DNA from: Telmatactis stephensoni
Taxonomy: Eukaryota; Cnidaria; Anthozoa; Actiniaria; Isophelliidae
Reading direction: 5' to 3'
NCBI GenBank assembly: GCA_029948255.1
Contig: JALIZF010001016.1
Coordinates: 1 to 64,000, forward strand
Length of the DNA: 64,000 nt
Positions 33,313-48,363 of this stretch are shown piece by piece (position 1 is the stretch's first letter; every line of letters starts with the position of its first letter). The position numbers and the translations under genes are program-made. Under the pieces are notes generated by a model. That model did no database searches. It was not told the DNA's origin and worked only from the letters and a program-made list of their open reading frames with translations.

Positions 33313-34251
33313 ATGCGCAGTGTTAGTGAACATGACATCATCATCCTGGTGCTCCTTTCTTTCTTTGCACTATGCATCACTTTAACAAACTCGTTTGTAC
33401 TGTTTCTGGTCTTTAAACGACGCTCCTTAAGAAATCCTACAAATATTTGTTTGGCTTCGTTAGCTGCATCAGACCTCATGGCTGGCACTATTGCTATACC
33501 GCTAGTTATTGGCAGTTCGATAACGAATAATCCCCACTGGATCCACGCCATGGACATGAGTTCTCGCTTCATTGCCATCTCAACTATACTCCACCTTCTA
33601 CTGGTGACAATCGAGCGTTATATTATGATAGTGCACGGGATGAAGTATAAAACATGGATAAACACGAGGAGAGTGGTCATCCTACTTGTAATCATGTGGG
33701 TATTCTCAGCGGTAATGACTCTCATACAACTAACATGGCAGCTAACACAATCGCACAAATACTCTTCCAAAGCTGACATTATCTATGACTTAACATGCTT
33801 CGGTAGCGTCGCAATAATCCCTTTGATCATCATGGCGGCATGCTATATCCGCATCTTTGCTGCTTTGCGCTATCAACTCAAGGTGATCCAGAGGTACAAC
33901 AACCCCGTTGAGAAGAACACTGAACTACGGAAACGCCGTACAGAGCGTAAAGCCGCCATCATTTTCGCTTGTATGATCCTCATGTTCATATGCTGTTGGT
34001 TTTCGTACTTTCTGGACGGGATTCGACATGGTTTGGATGATGTGGGATTCGATTATCCATTGGCAGTTGAGATGGTATTGCTGTTTTTGCGTTACGTCTC
34101 ACCTCTAATTAACCCACTTTTGTATACATTCCTTAAAGAGGATTTTAAACTAGCCATGAAAATGACCTTATGTCGGAGGTTTCGTGACAGAAACCGTACA
34201 TCTTATTTGTATCACACTCAGTTTGTCCCTAGTAGTGAAAGTGCTGTCTAG
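33313..34251 (+). CDS. Class A (rhodopsin-like) G protein-coupled receptor
   Basis: 312 residues in one exon, a seven-helix plasma-membrane receptor. TM1 is at about 8-33, TM2 contains LASLAASDLM (the LAxxD motif), TM3 ends IERY (E/DRY), TM4 has the conserved Trp (VIMWVFS), and TM5 is at about 160-182. TM6 has FICCWFSYF, with no Pro after the CW, and TM7 has LINPLLY (NPxxY) followed by an amphipathic helix 8. The N-terminus is very short, and TM3 lacks the usual extracellular Cys, although ECL2 has one. This pattern recalls the melanocortin/adenosine/lipid group, but the ligand is unknown. Cnidarians carry many such intronless orphan receptors. The ATG at 33313 is preceded by X-box-like sites and followed by a C-run and minisatellite. 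Confidence 0.9.
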   Translation: MRSVSEHDIIILVLLSFFALCITLTNSFVLFLVFKRRSLRNPTNICLASLAASDLMAGTIAIPLVIGSSITNNPHWIHAMDMSSRFIAISTILHLLLVTIERYIMIVHGMKYKTWINTRRVVILLVIMWVFSAVMTLIQLTWQLTQSHKYSSKADIIYDLTCFGSVAIIPLIIMAACYIRIFAALRYQLKVIQRYNNPVEKNTELRKRRTERKAAIIFACMILMFICCWFSYFLDGIRHGLDDVGFDYPLAVEMVLLFLRYVSPLINPLLYTFLKEDFKLAMKMTLCRRFRDRNRTSYLYHTQFVPSSESAV

Positions 34252-34256
34252 ATACC

Positions 34257-34925
34257 ACCCCCCCCCCCCCCCCGTTACATATGGACACACCACTCATCGC
34301 TGTCCGTATTACCGGGTTTTCAATGTACTATGGGCCGCCCCAGTTATTTGGACTTAGTGTCCGTATTACCGGGGTTTCAATGTACTATGGGCCGCCCCAG
34401 TTACTTGGACTTACAGTGTTCGTATTACCGGGGTTACAATATACTATGGGCCGCCCCAGTTACAGTATTTGGACTTAGGCCCAGTTCAGACGTCGAACTT
34501 TTGCCGCGTCGAATCTAATAGTTGCATTTTGTAGATGAGAAGTGCGGCTTCTGAACCAAATAAATTTGACAAATTTGATTTAAACTGAATTTTTCAATTT
34601 AATACTTAATCAAATCTGTCAAATACAATAGGTTTAGACGCCGCACTTCTCATTTACAAAATGCAGCTATTAGATTCGACGCGGCAAAAGTTCGACGTCT
34701 GAACGTGGCCTTAGTGTCCGTATTACCAGAGTTTCAATGTACTATGGGCCGCCCCAGTTATTTGGACTTAGTGTCTGTATTACCGGAGTTTCAATGTACT
34801 ATGGGCCGCCCCAGTTATTTGGACTTAGTGTCTGTATTACCAGAGTTTCAATGTACTATGGGCCGCCCCAGTTATTTGGACTTAGTGTCCGTATTACCGG
34901 AGTTTCAATGTACTATGAGCTCCAT
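34257..34925. repeat. About 57 bp minisatellite split by a MITE
   Basis: After a C-run (34257-34273), units contain GTATTACCGGRGTTTCAATG, TACTATGGGCCGCCCCAGTT and ATTTGGACTTAGTGTC. About three units precede and four follow the insertion at 34478-34709. The repetitive open frames here are not genes. Confidence 0.9.
34478..34709. mobile_element. MITE inserted in the minisatellite, TTA target site
   Basis: About 232 bp with arms of about 75 bp: GGCCCAGTTCAGACGTCGAA at the left, TTCGACGTCTGAACGTGGCC at the right. Flanked by TTA on both sides, a 3 bp duplication typical of PIF/Harbinger-type elements. The unit sequence resumes in register. Confidence 0.8.
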
Positions 34926-35118
34926 GGCCAGATACTCTGATTTACAGTATCCCCAATATATTATAGCCTCATAAACACTAGTGTATAAATTGAGTTAAAA
35001 ATATTAAAAAACTATTTACATTAAAAATACTAAAAGAAGATATTAATAAGAAAGACAAACGCAAATGTTGTCAGTACAACCTTTGGACATCTTCCGATGT
35101 CATTATCAAGTAATGGTC

Positions 35119-35124
35119 TTTATT
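35119..35124 (-). terminator. Possible polyadenylation signal of HMGXB4
   Basis: AATAAA on the minus strand, about 300 bp after the HMGXB4 stop codon. Confidence 0.35.
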
Positions 35125-35239
35125 GAGCAAGGATGAATATATATCTCAATGATTGATATGCTTATTTACAATTGTTTGTTTTCCAATTAAGTGAACAGTT
35201 TGGCACGTATTGAGTCTGATTGAATGTTCAGCTTGGGGG

Positions 35240-35309
35240 ATCTTTCACGTATGTAAAACATTTCATAAACCAAACAGTCATGAAATGCTTTACATACGTG
35301 AAAGATCAA
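35240..35309. repeat. Short palindrome in the HMGXB4 3' region
   Basis: GATCTTTCACGTATGTAAA at the left pairs with TTTACATACGTGAAAGATC at the right, with ACATTTCAT / ATGAAATG extending the stem. It would form a hairpin in the HMGXB4 3' UTR if that UTR runs to 35119. Confidence 0.65.
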
Positions 35310-35425
35310 ACGTTGTACAACATTTAAGTTTGTCTTTCTTATTAATTTCATTTCAAAGTCCAGCCTTATAAAAGAAGATAATGTGTATAATAAGCTAGTC
35401 CGTTGTATGTGATAGATCAAAGTCT

Positions 35426-38400
35426 TCATCCAAGGCCAGGCATAGTGTAAGCTAGATCATCAAGGATCTGAATCTAGAAATAAAAACCGTTATTGTACGA
35501 CTGTGATTGCTACTTATTTACCACTGCACTGGCACAAACATAATAGACAATGTCATATCCATGTCCTGGTGTAACTTACAAGTATACCCGTATGAAGCAT
35601 ATGGTCAATTGAAAAAAAACGTTTTCGGGTCTAAAGACATAGAACATGGAAGCTGAGACCGAAATGGCGCATGGGATCAGTGAATAATTATATTCTGATT
35701 TATTCATTTACATTGCAACCGATAAAAATTCGAAGCCAAACGGCCCGACAACGCAGGTCCTGCATACGCTTTCAGCATTTTGAATCGAAGGCACAGCGTA
35801 AATGAATAAATCAGAATGTAATTATTCACATCCCAAGCACCATTTCGGTCTCAGCTTCTATGTTCTATGTTTTTTGACCCGACATTTTTTCAATTGACTA
35901 TATGTCTTTATCGTCAACTGAATGGAATTGGCACAAAATAATCTCAACGAAATCAAGAGAATCTACGCATTAAAATGTAATGTTTTCTGACAAAGACGAA
36001 ATAATCGTAAAACTTCGACAAAATGATCTGTACTCTTTTTAGGAACACTGCGGTCCGTTGCAGTTTGTGATTAACAATAACTGTACTCTATTTTAGAAGA
36101 AGTCCGATACAGTTTAAAATTAACAAATCTTGTATTCTATTTTAGGAACAGTAGTATATAATCATCTATGATTTGATTAACACTTATTACACCTGTTTAT
36201 ATGCTGCCAGAATGTCGATACATCTCTTCGCTGCAGAATGACTCGCGCGTGTTTAAGTAGACTTAGACGTGAATTTAGCATGTATCGCACTTGCGTTTTC
36301 ATGATATGTCCAGAAAGTAAGGGTTCTCAATTAGCCAGCATATACGAGTGAATTTGAAAATCAGGAGCTCCGAACTTTGAGTGCGACACCACTGCGAACA
36401 TCTACAGTTGGAATTAGAAACAGAGTTGGAAGACCGCGGAACATTTGGAGCTTTTAGTCCAAACTTTTTAGTCGAATTTTGCTTATCTTTACATTACCAA
36501 TTACGCTTGCCTTTCGTTATGGCTCTGGATAAACGAGATAACACTATATTTTCGTAAAGTTGTGTTCTAGGTGGCTAAATTTGGTAACCTATAGCAAGTC
36601 AATAGTCACTGGAATACTTTGTGGCCGGAGACTTGTTTCTTTCGTTGCTAAATTGGAAGACATTTAAGCCGGAACAATTATATTTTTTGGAAACTTGTTT
36701 CTTTGTCTAATTGTTGGTATTTCTTTGACAGTGTTGGTATTTCAGTGGCTGAGTGTTGGTATTTCAGTGATTGCAACGAAGTCGATGAATGAGAAGTAGA
36801 GATAACTGGAAAAAAAATGCTTTTTTGCGATTTAAAAAAATGTTCTTCTAATAAATTAATATTTCTCTAGTTTATAACTGCAAATCACGTATAAATCTTC
36901 ATTAAAATGTTTAAACTGCTGAAATTTCTTGATAGTACGTTATGATAGCACTTCACAAAATACGTCATTTTCACCCTAAAAATCACAGAATTGGGTTTGG
37001 TAACACTCAATTTCGTATTCAGCGTGAAAAATCGGTTAAGAAAAGTTACCAGCTTCTACTCTAAAATGCCTTAAACACTTTTTGCAATTGACTTTTTCGA
37101 TTTTGCACCTAGTCTAAAATGTATGTTACGAACGCTTCTTTGAAACGGGAAACTCTTCTATATAGAGGCTTTGCACCATCACGTGACGGCAGCCATGACA
37201 GGAGGCAGGAGCAATAGAGTCTGGACTAATCTGGTTTACACTAGAAAGAGTTCAGTTTCCCAGGGGCCGGGATTCAAGACTCTTCCTGCCTCCTGTCATG
37301 GCTGCCATCACATCACATGATGGTGCAAAGCCTCTATAATAGTAAAGTGACTTACCACTGATATCGTAACATCATAGGTGAAGTCATAAACACAGAATTT
37401 ATTATACATGGCTTAGTACCTGCTTATCTTTAGTAATACCAGGAATTCCAGGTATGTGTGACGTCAAAAACGTTAAAGGACAAATAGCACATAAAATGGA
37501 GTCCAGAAGAACTGACAACGACCCGTGGACCTCTGTCTCTCTCTAAAAACAATTTAAAAAATACAATGTAATTTGCCATGAACACACTCAGCAACATAAC
37601 AGGATATTTGGGAAAACAAATCAACAAAGACAAAAAGCTACAAGAAGAAGTGGTGCATCCCCCTCCCCTCCCTCAAAAAAGTTTTTGCACACCCATTATA
37701 GGCCTTGCACAGTACCTGTGCCATTAGACTCACTCCAATGACGCTAAGAGATTCACCAAGGAGTTTAAGATGAGCTGCCATATCAACAATATCAGGACCA
37801 GACTTCAAAGGTTCAGGCTTTTTTTCCTCTTTCTTATCTACACCAAGCTTGACCTTCAGGCTGTTTGCTTTTTCCCGCCATTCCTGGTCAATTAAAAACC
37901 AAATATTTAGGTGGGTATTTTGCTGGCTTGTGAACAAAAGCTGGTACTTTGCTGCACACAAGAAAGTGAAACTCCAGACAAGCAGCAAATTAGCAGTTGC
38001 TGTTATAATTCTACAAACATGGAAATTGAGGTAATGAAAAGTTTTCAATTTGTACCTGTTTTTTTAAGTCAGATAAACTATTCCATGCTTCTCCAACTTT
38101 TTTACTGATTTCTACAAACTCTAAAAGAGGAAGAGAAATTCAAAGCATTTAACATCACAGGATGAAAAATAACATAATTATCACCCATGTTTCTGCACCT
38201 AATCAGACTATCAACTCGTAAATCATGACAATTAAGCCTATAATTCAACAAATATACACCTATTTCAAAAAGGTTGTCAAGTAAGAGGCCTCAAGCCTAT
38301 GCAACTTGACCAAAAAGGAGTATGGGTAGGTGCACAACTTTACTCTCTTTTCTGCTTTGGTCTTCATTTTAAACAAAATGAAGGTCTTTTTTGTATAAAC

Positions 38401-41400
38401 TCAGTACAAGCTAAATGAGAAAAGTTGTGATATTCTTGTGATTTTATAACTTTTGGTAATTTCTACCAATACTTCTTTTCTAGTGAGTTGCATAGGCTTG
38501 GGATCTTTTCATTGACGGCATTATTCAATGAAATGGGTGTATGCAAAAAAAATGAGGATAACTTTCATGAATTACAGTAGCTCCATTTTGTAATGAAAAC
38601 AACATTTAACATTATTTGCTCCTACCTAGCCCTGGATTAGCTTCTGCTATGTTGGATCTTTCTTTCTTGCAAAACAGAAGATATCCTGTAATTACTTTTT
38701 TTTTCTAAAAATGGATTGAAATAATACAAAATGTAAGGAGGTTCATTAAGGGTGGGCACTGGGAAAATTGACTGGCTGTGGAGATGACTGGTGAGTTTTA
38801 CCTGACTTTCTTGGACAACTAAGAAAACTTTTGGTAATAAGCATCTCTATTTTTTGTCCTGGTATCACAACCACATGCCCCCAATAATTGAAGGGTTCGC
38901 TGTGAAAATGACCTAAGTGACTTTTTGGTGGATGTCCCCAGATTTAATTTTTTTACAATATTTACACATAAGGAAACAGACCACTCAAGCGCATACAGTA
39001 CACGTGTCCAAAATGTTGTTCAAACCAAAAGTATCATGAGGTTAATGGGTCAGTCTGCTGCAGGCTAAATCAGTTATCAAGTTTCTCAAGAAACAAGCTA
39101 CAGTGTTCATCTGCCACATCTTTTTTGGACAACAACACAAGGTAATACAATGACTATGATCAAGGTCAGTTATATTTAGTTCATGAAATGGGATCCGAAA
39201 CATTTAGTTAATACAATATTTTACTTCCTCCTAGAGTCAAAAAGTCAACACTTAATCTATGACATAGCTGCAATGAACAGGTATATAAACACTGCATAGA
39301 AAATACAGTAAGGGAAGGGCAGGAACATGGAAAATGTTGTTTGGGAAAGAGAGTTTTTGGGAGTATCCTGAGACTCTTTTCGATATTGAAAGCCTTTGGG
39401 TGAAATTTTTGGAAACCCTGGAGCATCACTCTGCTCATTTCTAGCTCTAAGGAAAAAATAACCTAGTAATGTTTTTAAATTTATTAGAAATTATTCTAGA
39501 AGTCAAATTCCAAAATGGCCACTTTTTAACAATCATGTATCAGACTTGTCTGTATATGTACTCAATGCTGATTGGTTGACCTAATCACATTGCCTAATCA
39601 GAAACAAGATAACATTTGACTTCCAGAACAACTTCTAAAAGACAATGTTCCCAGAGCAATTTTCTCGTGGGAGCCAGAAATGCAGAGTGACAGAATAATA
39701 TCCCTCCATTCTTGAGGATGTTGGAGTGGTGTTCTCTAGCCCTTACCACCGTGTGCATAATTATGCGTCCAGCCAGACTAAAGTCTTGATTGGGATTTGG
39801 TTAATAGGCTACTGGGAAGCCAGCAAAGTGTACAGAGATTGTATAGAAAACTCCGCCTCTGTCTGGATTTTTGGTAGCCTATTGACCAAATTCCCAATCG
39901 AGACTTTAGTGTGGCGGGATGCGTAGTTTTGCACATGGTGGTAAACCTTTTCACTACACAAGCAACAATGAGAGATCTCTAACCTCCTTGTCCTTTGGAC
40001 TTTTAGAGGGTGTGTCATTCACTTTGCTCTTTTTCTTTGGAGAGGCTTTTGGTTTTACTTCAGTATCTCCCTCTTTCTTTACAACTTTAGGCTCCTTTGG
40101 TTTACTCTTGGATTCTTTAATTTGTGTTTTATCTGCCACATTTTCATTTCCACTTTCATTCACCTTGATTTCTTTCTTTTTCTTTTTAATAACCACTTTT
40201 AAGTGCTCTTGTTCTTCAGTATTAGCTGGAACTGCACTGGCACCCTCAATGTTTTTCTTTGGCTTTTTCTTTTTAGCTTCTGGTTCTTTCATAACTTTTT
40301 CAACACCTGAGAAAGATAATAGTGAGTCTGGTTTATCTACATCAACCTCAACTCCTGGCCTATTACTTGAAAGTCCCTTAAACTTAATTGACACTTTCTT
40401 CTTGGGAGTTTCTTCACTTGCAGTAGATGGACTACTCTCAAGGGGCAATTTTCTTTTCTTTGACTTGGTATCACTTGAAGATCCCTCAGACTTACTCTCA
40501 GAGTGATGCTTATGTTTGTGTTTCTTGTGAGAATGGGTGTGACCAGAACCTTCGGAATGGGGTAGGTGGAGTTTGAGTATAATATGTTGGTCTTGGTCTT
40601 TGGTTTCACTGTGTGGTTTATCATGTTTAGTTTTTGAATGTTTGGAGTGAGATTTTTTACTATGATCACTAGAATGCTTTGTGTGCTCTTTTTCTAATGA
40701 TGGCTGGTTCTCAGCAATCTTCACATTTGCTGTACCCTGAGCGCCTTCTTGCTGTGACACCTTTTTCTTTGATTTCTTCTTTGTTGAAGCTTTCTCTTCA
40801 GACAAAGTCTCATCCTTTATATTATCTGAGTGCTTCTTCTCTGTTTCCATAACAACAATACCAGTTTTTGTAGAGCTCTTTTTGGTTTTGTCTTTACCAC
40901 TTTTTCTGCCTTCAAAAGAAGTTTCCAAAACTGGAATATCTGATATCCTTTCTGGAAGCATCTCCAAACCAATAAACATTCCACTATCAATTTTTTCCTT
41001 CTTTTTCTTTTTAGCCTTTTCTTCAGTATGTGATTTTGACTTTCCTTTCTTTTTCCCAAGATCCAAAGACACTTGAATTGGTGTATCAAAGTTGGTATTA
41101 GTACTAGTTCCAGAAATGTTAGGCTCAATTAAAGGACTAGACAAACTTGACTTATGTTTTTTGCTAGACTTGTGAGACATCTTTGGAGAGGAATTGATCC
41201 CTTCAATGTCAACCTCGACATCTTCTTCCGAGATCGTGCTGTCATCTTGTTGACTCAAGAATGATAAATCTTCTATTAGTGAAAATGTCTTTTTAGGTAC
41301 AGGAGTTCTTGATGATTGTCTAACTTTAGGTGACCCCCCTGGTGTATCACTTAAACTCCCCCCGACTGCTTTATAATCATCAGTACTCACTATAACTGTA

Positions 41401-42029
41401 GGCCTGTCATTAAGCAAACTGTCAATAGAGAATTTCAACTTCACATCTTTCTTACTTCCTGGCTTTTTAGTCGTTTGATCTCCAGGGGTATTCTTACCAG
41501 TCTCACGTTTTTCCTCGGTATAATTTTTTGTTTTTGATTTGTCTTTTTTAACTTCTTTTGTATTTTGTATCTTTTGTGGCTTGGTGGATGGCAAATCTAC
41601 AGCTGGAGAAGCTTCCTCGGTTGTCTTTTTAACGCTTTCTTTTTCATTAGCCTTTAAATCTGTCTTACTTTTCGGAGAATCGACGTAATCCTCATCGAAT
41701 AACTTAGGTTTTGGGACACGAGATGAACGCCTGACAGACGAATCTGACTCCAAGACATTACCCGAACTGTCAGAGGACGATCTCCTTTCTTGTTCGACTA
41801 AAACTTTCTCTTTCTTTCCACGGGACTCGTTGTCATCTAAATTTGAGCGTAGAGTGTCGACATACTCGTTGTCGTACACTTTGGGTTTTGGCGCTCGAGA
41901 TGATCTTCGAACCAAAGACGATTCTTCCACTTCGGCATGGCCTTCGAGTTTCGAGCGTTTTGGAGAGGAAAATTCTGTTGTTTCAACAAGAGAACCCCTG
42001 CTCCGTTTTAGGCTCCTTTTATGAGACAT
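35426..42029 (-). CDS. HMGXB4: HMG-box domain-containing protein 4 orthologue
   Basis: Nuclear HMG-box protein. Exons in transcript order: 42029-39984, 38704-38626, 38120-38056, 37883-37716, 37542-37420, 35473-35426. All phases join, giving 842 residues (human about 600). Exon 1 (682 residues) is Lys/Ser-rich and disordered, with three RxSSRxPxPK repeats and a His/Lys cluster. The HMG box spans exons 2-4: KKKVITGYLLFCKKERSNIA, then LEFVEISKKVGEAWNSLSD, then EWREKANSL. The C-terminal family signature follows: MAAHLKLLGESLSVIG, HGSLSVLLDSILC, and a last exon ending LAYTMPGLG, matching the vertebrate end IAYIMPGL. The last two exons are too short or out of frame for simple ORF detection. It starts 347 bp from SREK1IP1, head to head. 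Introns carry four or more MITEs. Confidence 0.93.
35594..35908. mobile_element. Foldback element in the last HMGXB4 intron
   Basis: Arms of about 120 bp: TATGGTCAATTGAAAAAA..GAAGCTGAGACCGAAATGG at the left and CCATTTCGGTCTCAGCTTC..TTTTTTCAATTGACTATA at the right. The loop is about 80 bp. Non-coding. Confidence 0.75.
36020..36180. repeat. Degenerate tandem repeat, about 65 bp unit
   Basis: Three loose copies of CTGTACTCTWTTTTAGGAAC followed by CAGTTTRWRATTAAC. HMGXB4 intron. Confidence 0.5.
37158..37341. mobile_element. Inverted-repeat element
   Basis: The left arm TATAGAGGCTTTGCACCATC pairs with GATGGTGCAAAGCCTCTATA at the right. The arms go on through GGCAGCCATGACAGGAGGCA. Last HMGXB4 intron. 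Confidence 0.8.
38253..38543. mobile_element. MITE, ACACCTATTTC family, copy 2
   Basis: Left ATATACACCTATTTCAAA, right ..CAATGAAATGGGTGTAT. Subterminal AGGCCTCAAGCCTATGCAAC matches copy 1. Lies between the second and third HMGXB4 coding exons. Confidence 0.65.
38884..38935. repeat. Solo end of the AATTGAAGGGTTC element
   Basis: Contains AATTGAAGGGTTCGCTGTGA and GACCTAAGTGACTTTTTG, the arm of the full element at 48018-48182. Confidence 0.55.
39745..39946. mobile_element. Inverted-repeat element next to the exon 1 donor
   Basis: Arms of about 70 bp: ACCACCGTGTGCATAATTAT at the left, ..GTAGTTTTGCACATGGTGGT at the right, with GACTAAAGTCTTGATTGGGA paired to its complement. It ends 37 bp from the HMGXB4 exon 1 donor. 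Confidence 0.75.
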
Positions 42030-42376
42030 TCACAGTTCTTGGAAGCACAAATTCCGAAGCAAGCACAGAAATACAAAGAAGACAAAGAAGAGAAAAATCT
42101 AAAATGGCGTCGTCTAGACACCACAGGAATCCCAAACTTTGGAAACTTGGAACTTCTAATAACTAACAATTTCCAAACTTGTACACATGAATCGAAAATA
42201 CGGAAATGTTAGCTTTAAACGAATCTATTAATTACGATACAAAGATTCTCAAAAAGTATCGTACTTAGTAGTGAAAGCCAAAATCATAAAAATTGGCTTA
42301 GAGCCAGCACTGCCATGAGACAGCGGTAACGTTTTAGAATAAACAGGAAGCCCAACTATATAATCCGCCAAGCAAC
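42030..42376. promoter_or_regulatory. Bidirectional promoter, HMGXB4 / SREK1IP1
   Basis: 347 bp separate the two start codons. A YY1-like AAAATGGCG sits at 42101-42109. No TATA box at a sensible distance was seen. This spacing is typical of housekeeping gene pairs sharing a promoter. Confidence 0.65.
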
Positions 42377-46690
<4,314 letters not shown>

Positions 46691-48017
46691 CAAACAGATT
46701 TGTGTACTCTTAAAGACAGCTCTTGCCAACATTATATCCTGAATCCTGCTGTAACCACGTCACTTGAGTCAAACACTACGTCAGAGTAACAAACTGATTG
46801 CCTCGGATATGAACTTACGATGTTTGAACTTGTTGAACTTTATGGCATCATGATAGTAGTGTAGTCATCGTTGCTATTATATGCAACAGTTGATGACTTG
46901 TATATAGTGTAATTTATATTTTTCTCTTATTCTATTTATAACATATTAGACTCTACTTAACAAAACCACATTTTTTATTAAATAGTAAATTTTATTGAAA
47001 ATTCATTGTCACAAATATATTATCATGGACAAATTGTAACAAGCCTTGTTCATCAATTAGTGACATAAAATTACAACCATACATCACACATGTACATTGT
47101 AGACTCAGTAATGTAAGTTACTCATTAGCAGTGCTTGTCTTTTTCACACCAATGTAAATATGACAGGAGTAAGTCTGCTTACACTTGTACTGTACATAAG
47201 ATTATGCACTGGTGTAAACTTTAAAAGTGAATTTGTGAGGATTGCCATGCATTGTGGTTTTCCTTAGTGATGAGCCTAAATTTATTTCAGTGCAAAGACG
47301 GCACTGCAAATGAATATACATGACTAAGTCTGCTGTTGCTTATGTCATCATTCATTTTGAAAGTTGCAAGGTGTCATCAATTTATAGTATGTACCATGCA
47401 TTTTGCACACTTAAGAAATTTTTCCTTTTTTTTGGATAATTTTTAAATAATCCACCATCCTCTTATATCTTAAAGTTTTTTTTCCTCAAAAGAAGACAAT
47501 TATATTCATTTATACACTTTTCATGTACAGTACATTTTTATTACAGACTGTCATTAATATTATTGATCTCAGAGAGAATTTCAGGTGAAACTCACTGTGA
47601 CAACACATGAAAAAAATATCCTCACTTCATGTTTTATCACAGCCAATTTTCAGAGTCATGAAAAATTATTAATACTGGTATGCTAAATCATTGTTCATCA
47701 GTTTTTTCATATGCTTAATTTATGAAAACAAAAACCACTAATAAGTATTTTATCTTTTGTTTCACTGCACAAAGTTCAGAGCTGTGACTAACTTTTACTA
47801 TACCAATGTCACAGAAAGGGTTTGTCACCCCAGAAAAACATGTCACAGTTATGCATGCCCATAAATATGTGTCACAGCCCTAAACTTTATTAAAAGTAAA
47901 TTAAAACTTGAAAGGAATGTTTTAAATGTTTTTAAATAACTTCATCACATGAGAAGTTCAACATGGAACTAAAATTTCTTAATTCTACATGTAGGTAAAG
48001 ACAATACAACACATTTC
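46691..48017. other. Convergent intergenic region, SREK1IP1 / DBT
   Basis: AT-rich. It probably holds the 3' UTRs of both genes; an ATTAAA near 46977 is a possible SREK1IP1 poly(A) signal. No further gene seen. Confidence 0.45.
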
Positions 48018-48182
48018 ATAATTGAAGGGGTCCATGTGAAAATGGCCTAAGTGACTTTTTGATGATATTTTTTCAATTATGGTATAAAATGATATAATTA
48101 ACTTTCCTATGCTGGAAAAATTAATCTCTAGACGTCCATCAAAAAGTCACTTAGGTCATTTTTACAGGGAACCCTTCAATAT
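48018..48182. mobile_element. Inverted-repeat element, AATTGAAGGG family
   Basis: The left AATTGAAGGGGTCCATGTGA / AATGGCCTAAGTGAC arm pairs with the right GTCACTTAGGTCATT / TTTACAGGGAACCCTTCAAT. A solo end occurs at 38884-38935. Confidence 0.75.
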
Positions 48183-48304
48183 TAAAGACAATACATTTTC
48201 TTTACAAGGGCAAACATTTAAAAGTTTATTGCTTCCATAAAGGTACACAGACCATGCCTAACATTGCTAGTCAGAGTACTTTTCAGAAGCAATTATTTTC
48301 ATAC

Positions 48305-48310
48305 TTTATT
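48305..48310 (-). terminator. Possible DBT polyadenylation signal
   Basis: AATAAA on the minus strand, 54 bp after the DBT stop codon. Confidence 0.5.
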
Positions 48311-48363
48311 CTCAATTCCTACAGACATACTTTTTACTGTTCTAAGAACTGTTTACCATACAA

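Noticed and set aside
34281..34974. Open frames with MYYGPPQL-type repeats
   Set aside because: They track the 57 bp minisatellite and shift frame between units.
39919..40506. 195-residue plus-strand open frame
   Set aside because: Shadow of the Lys-rich HMGXB4 exon, giving Phe/Ser-rich antisense translation.
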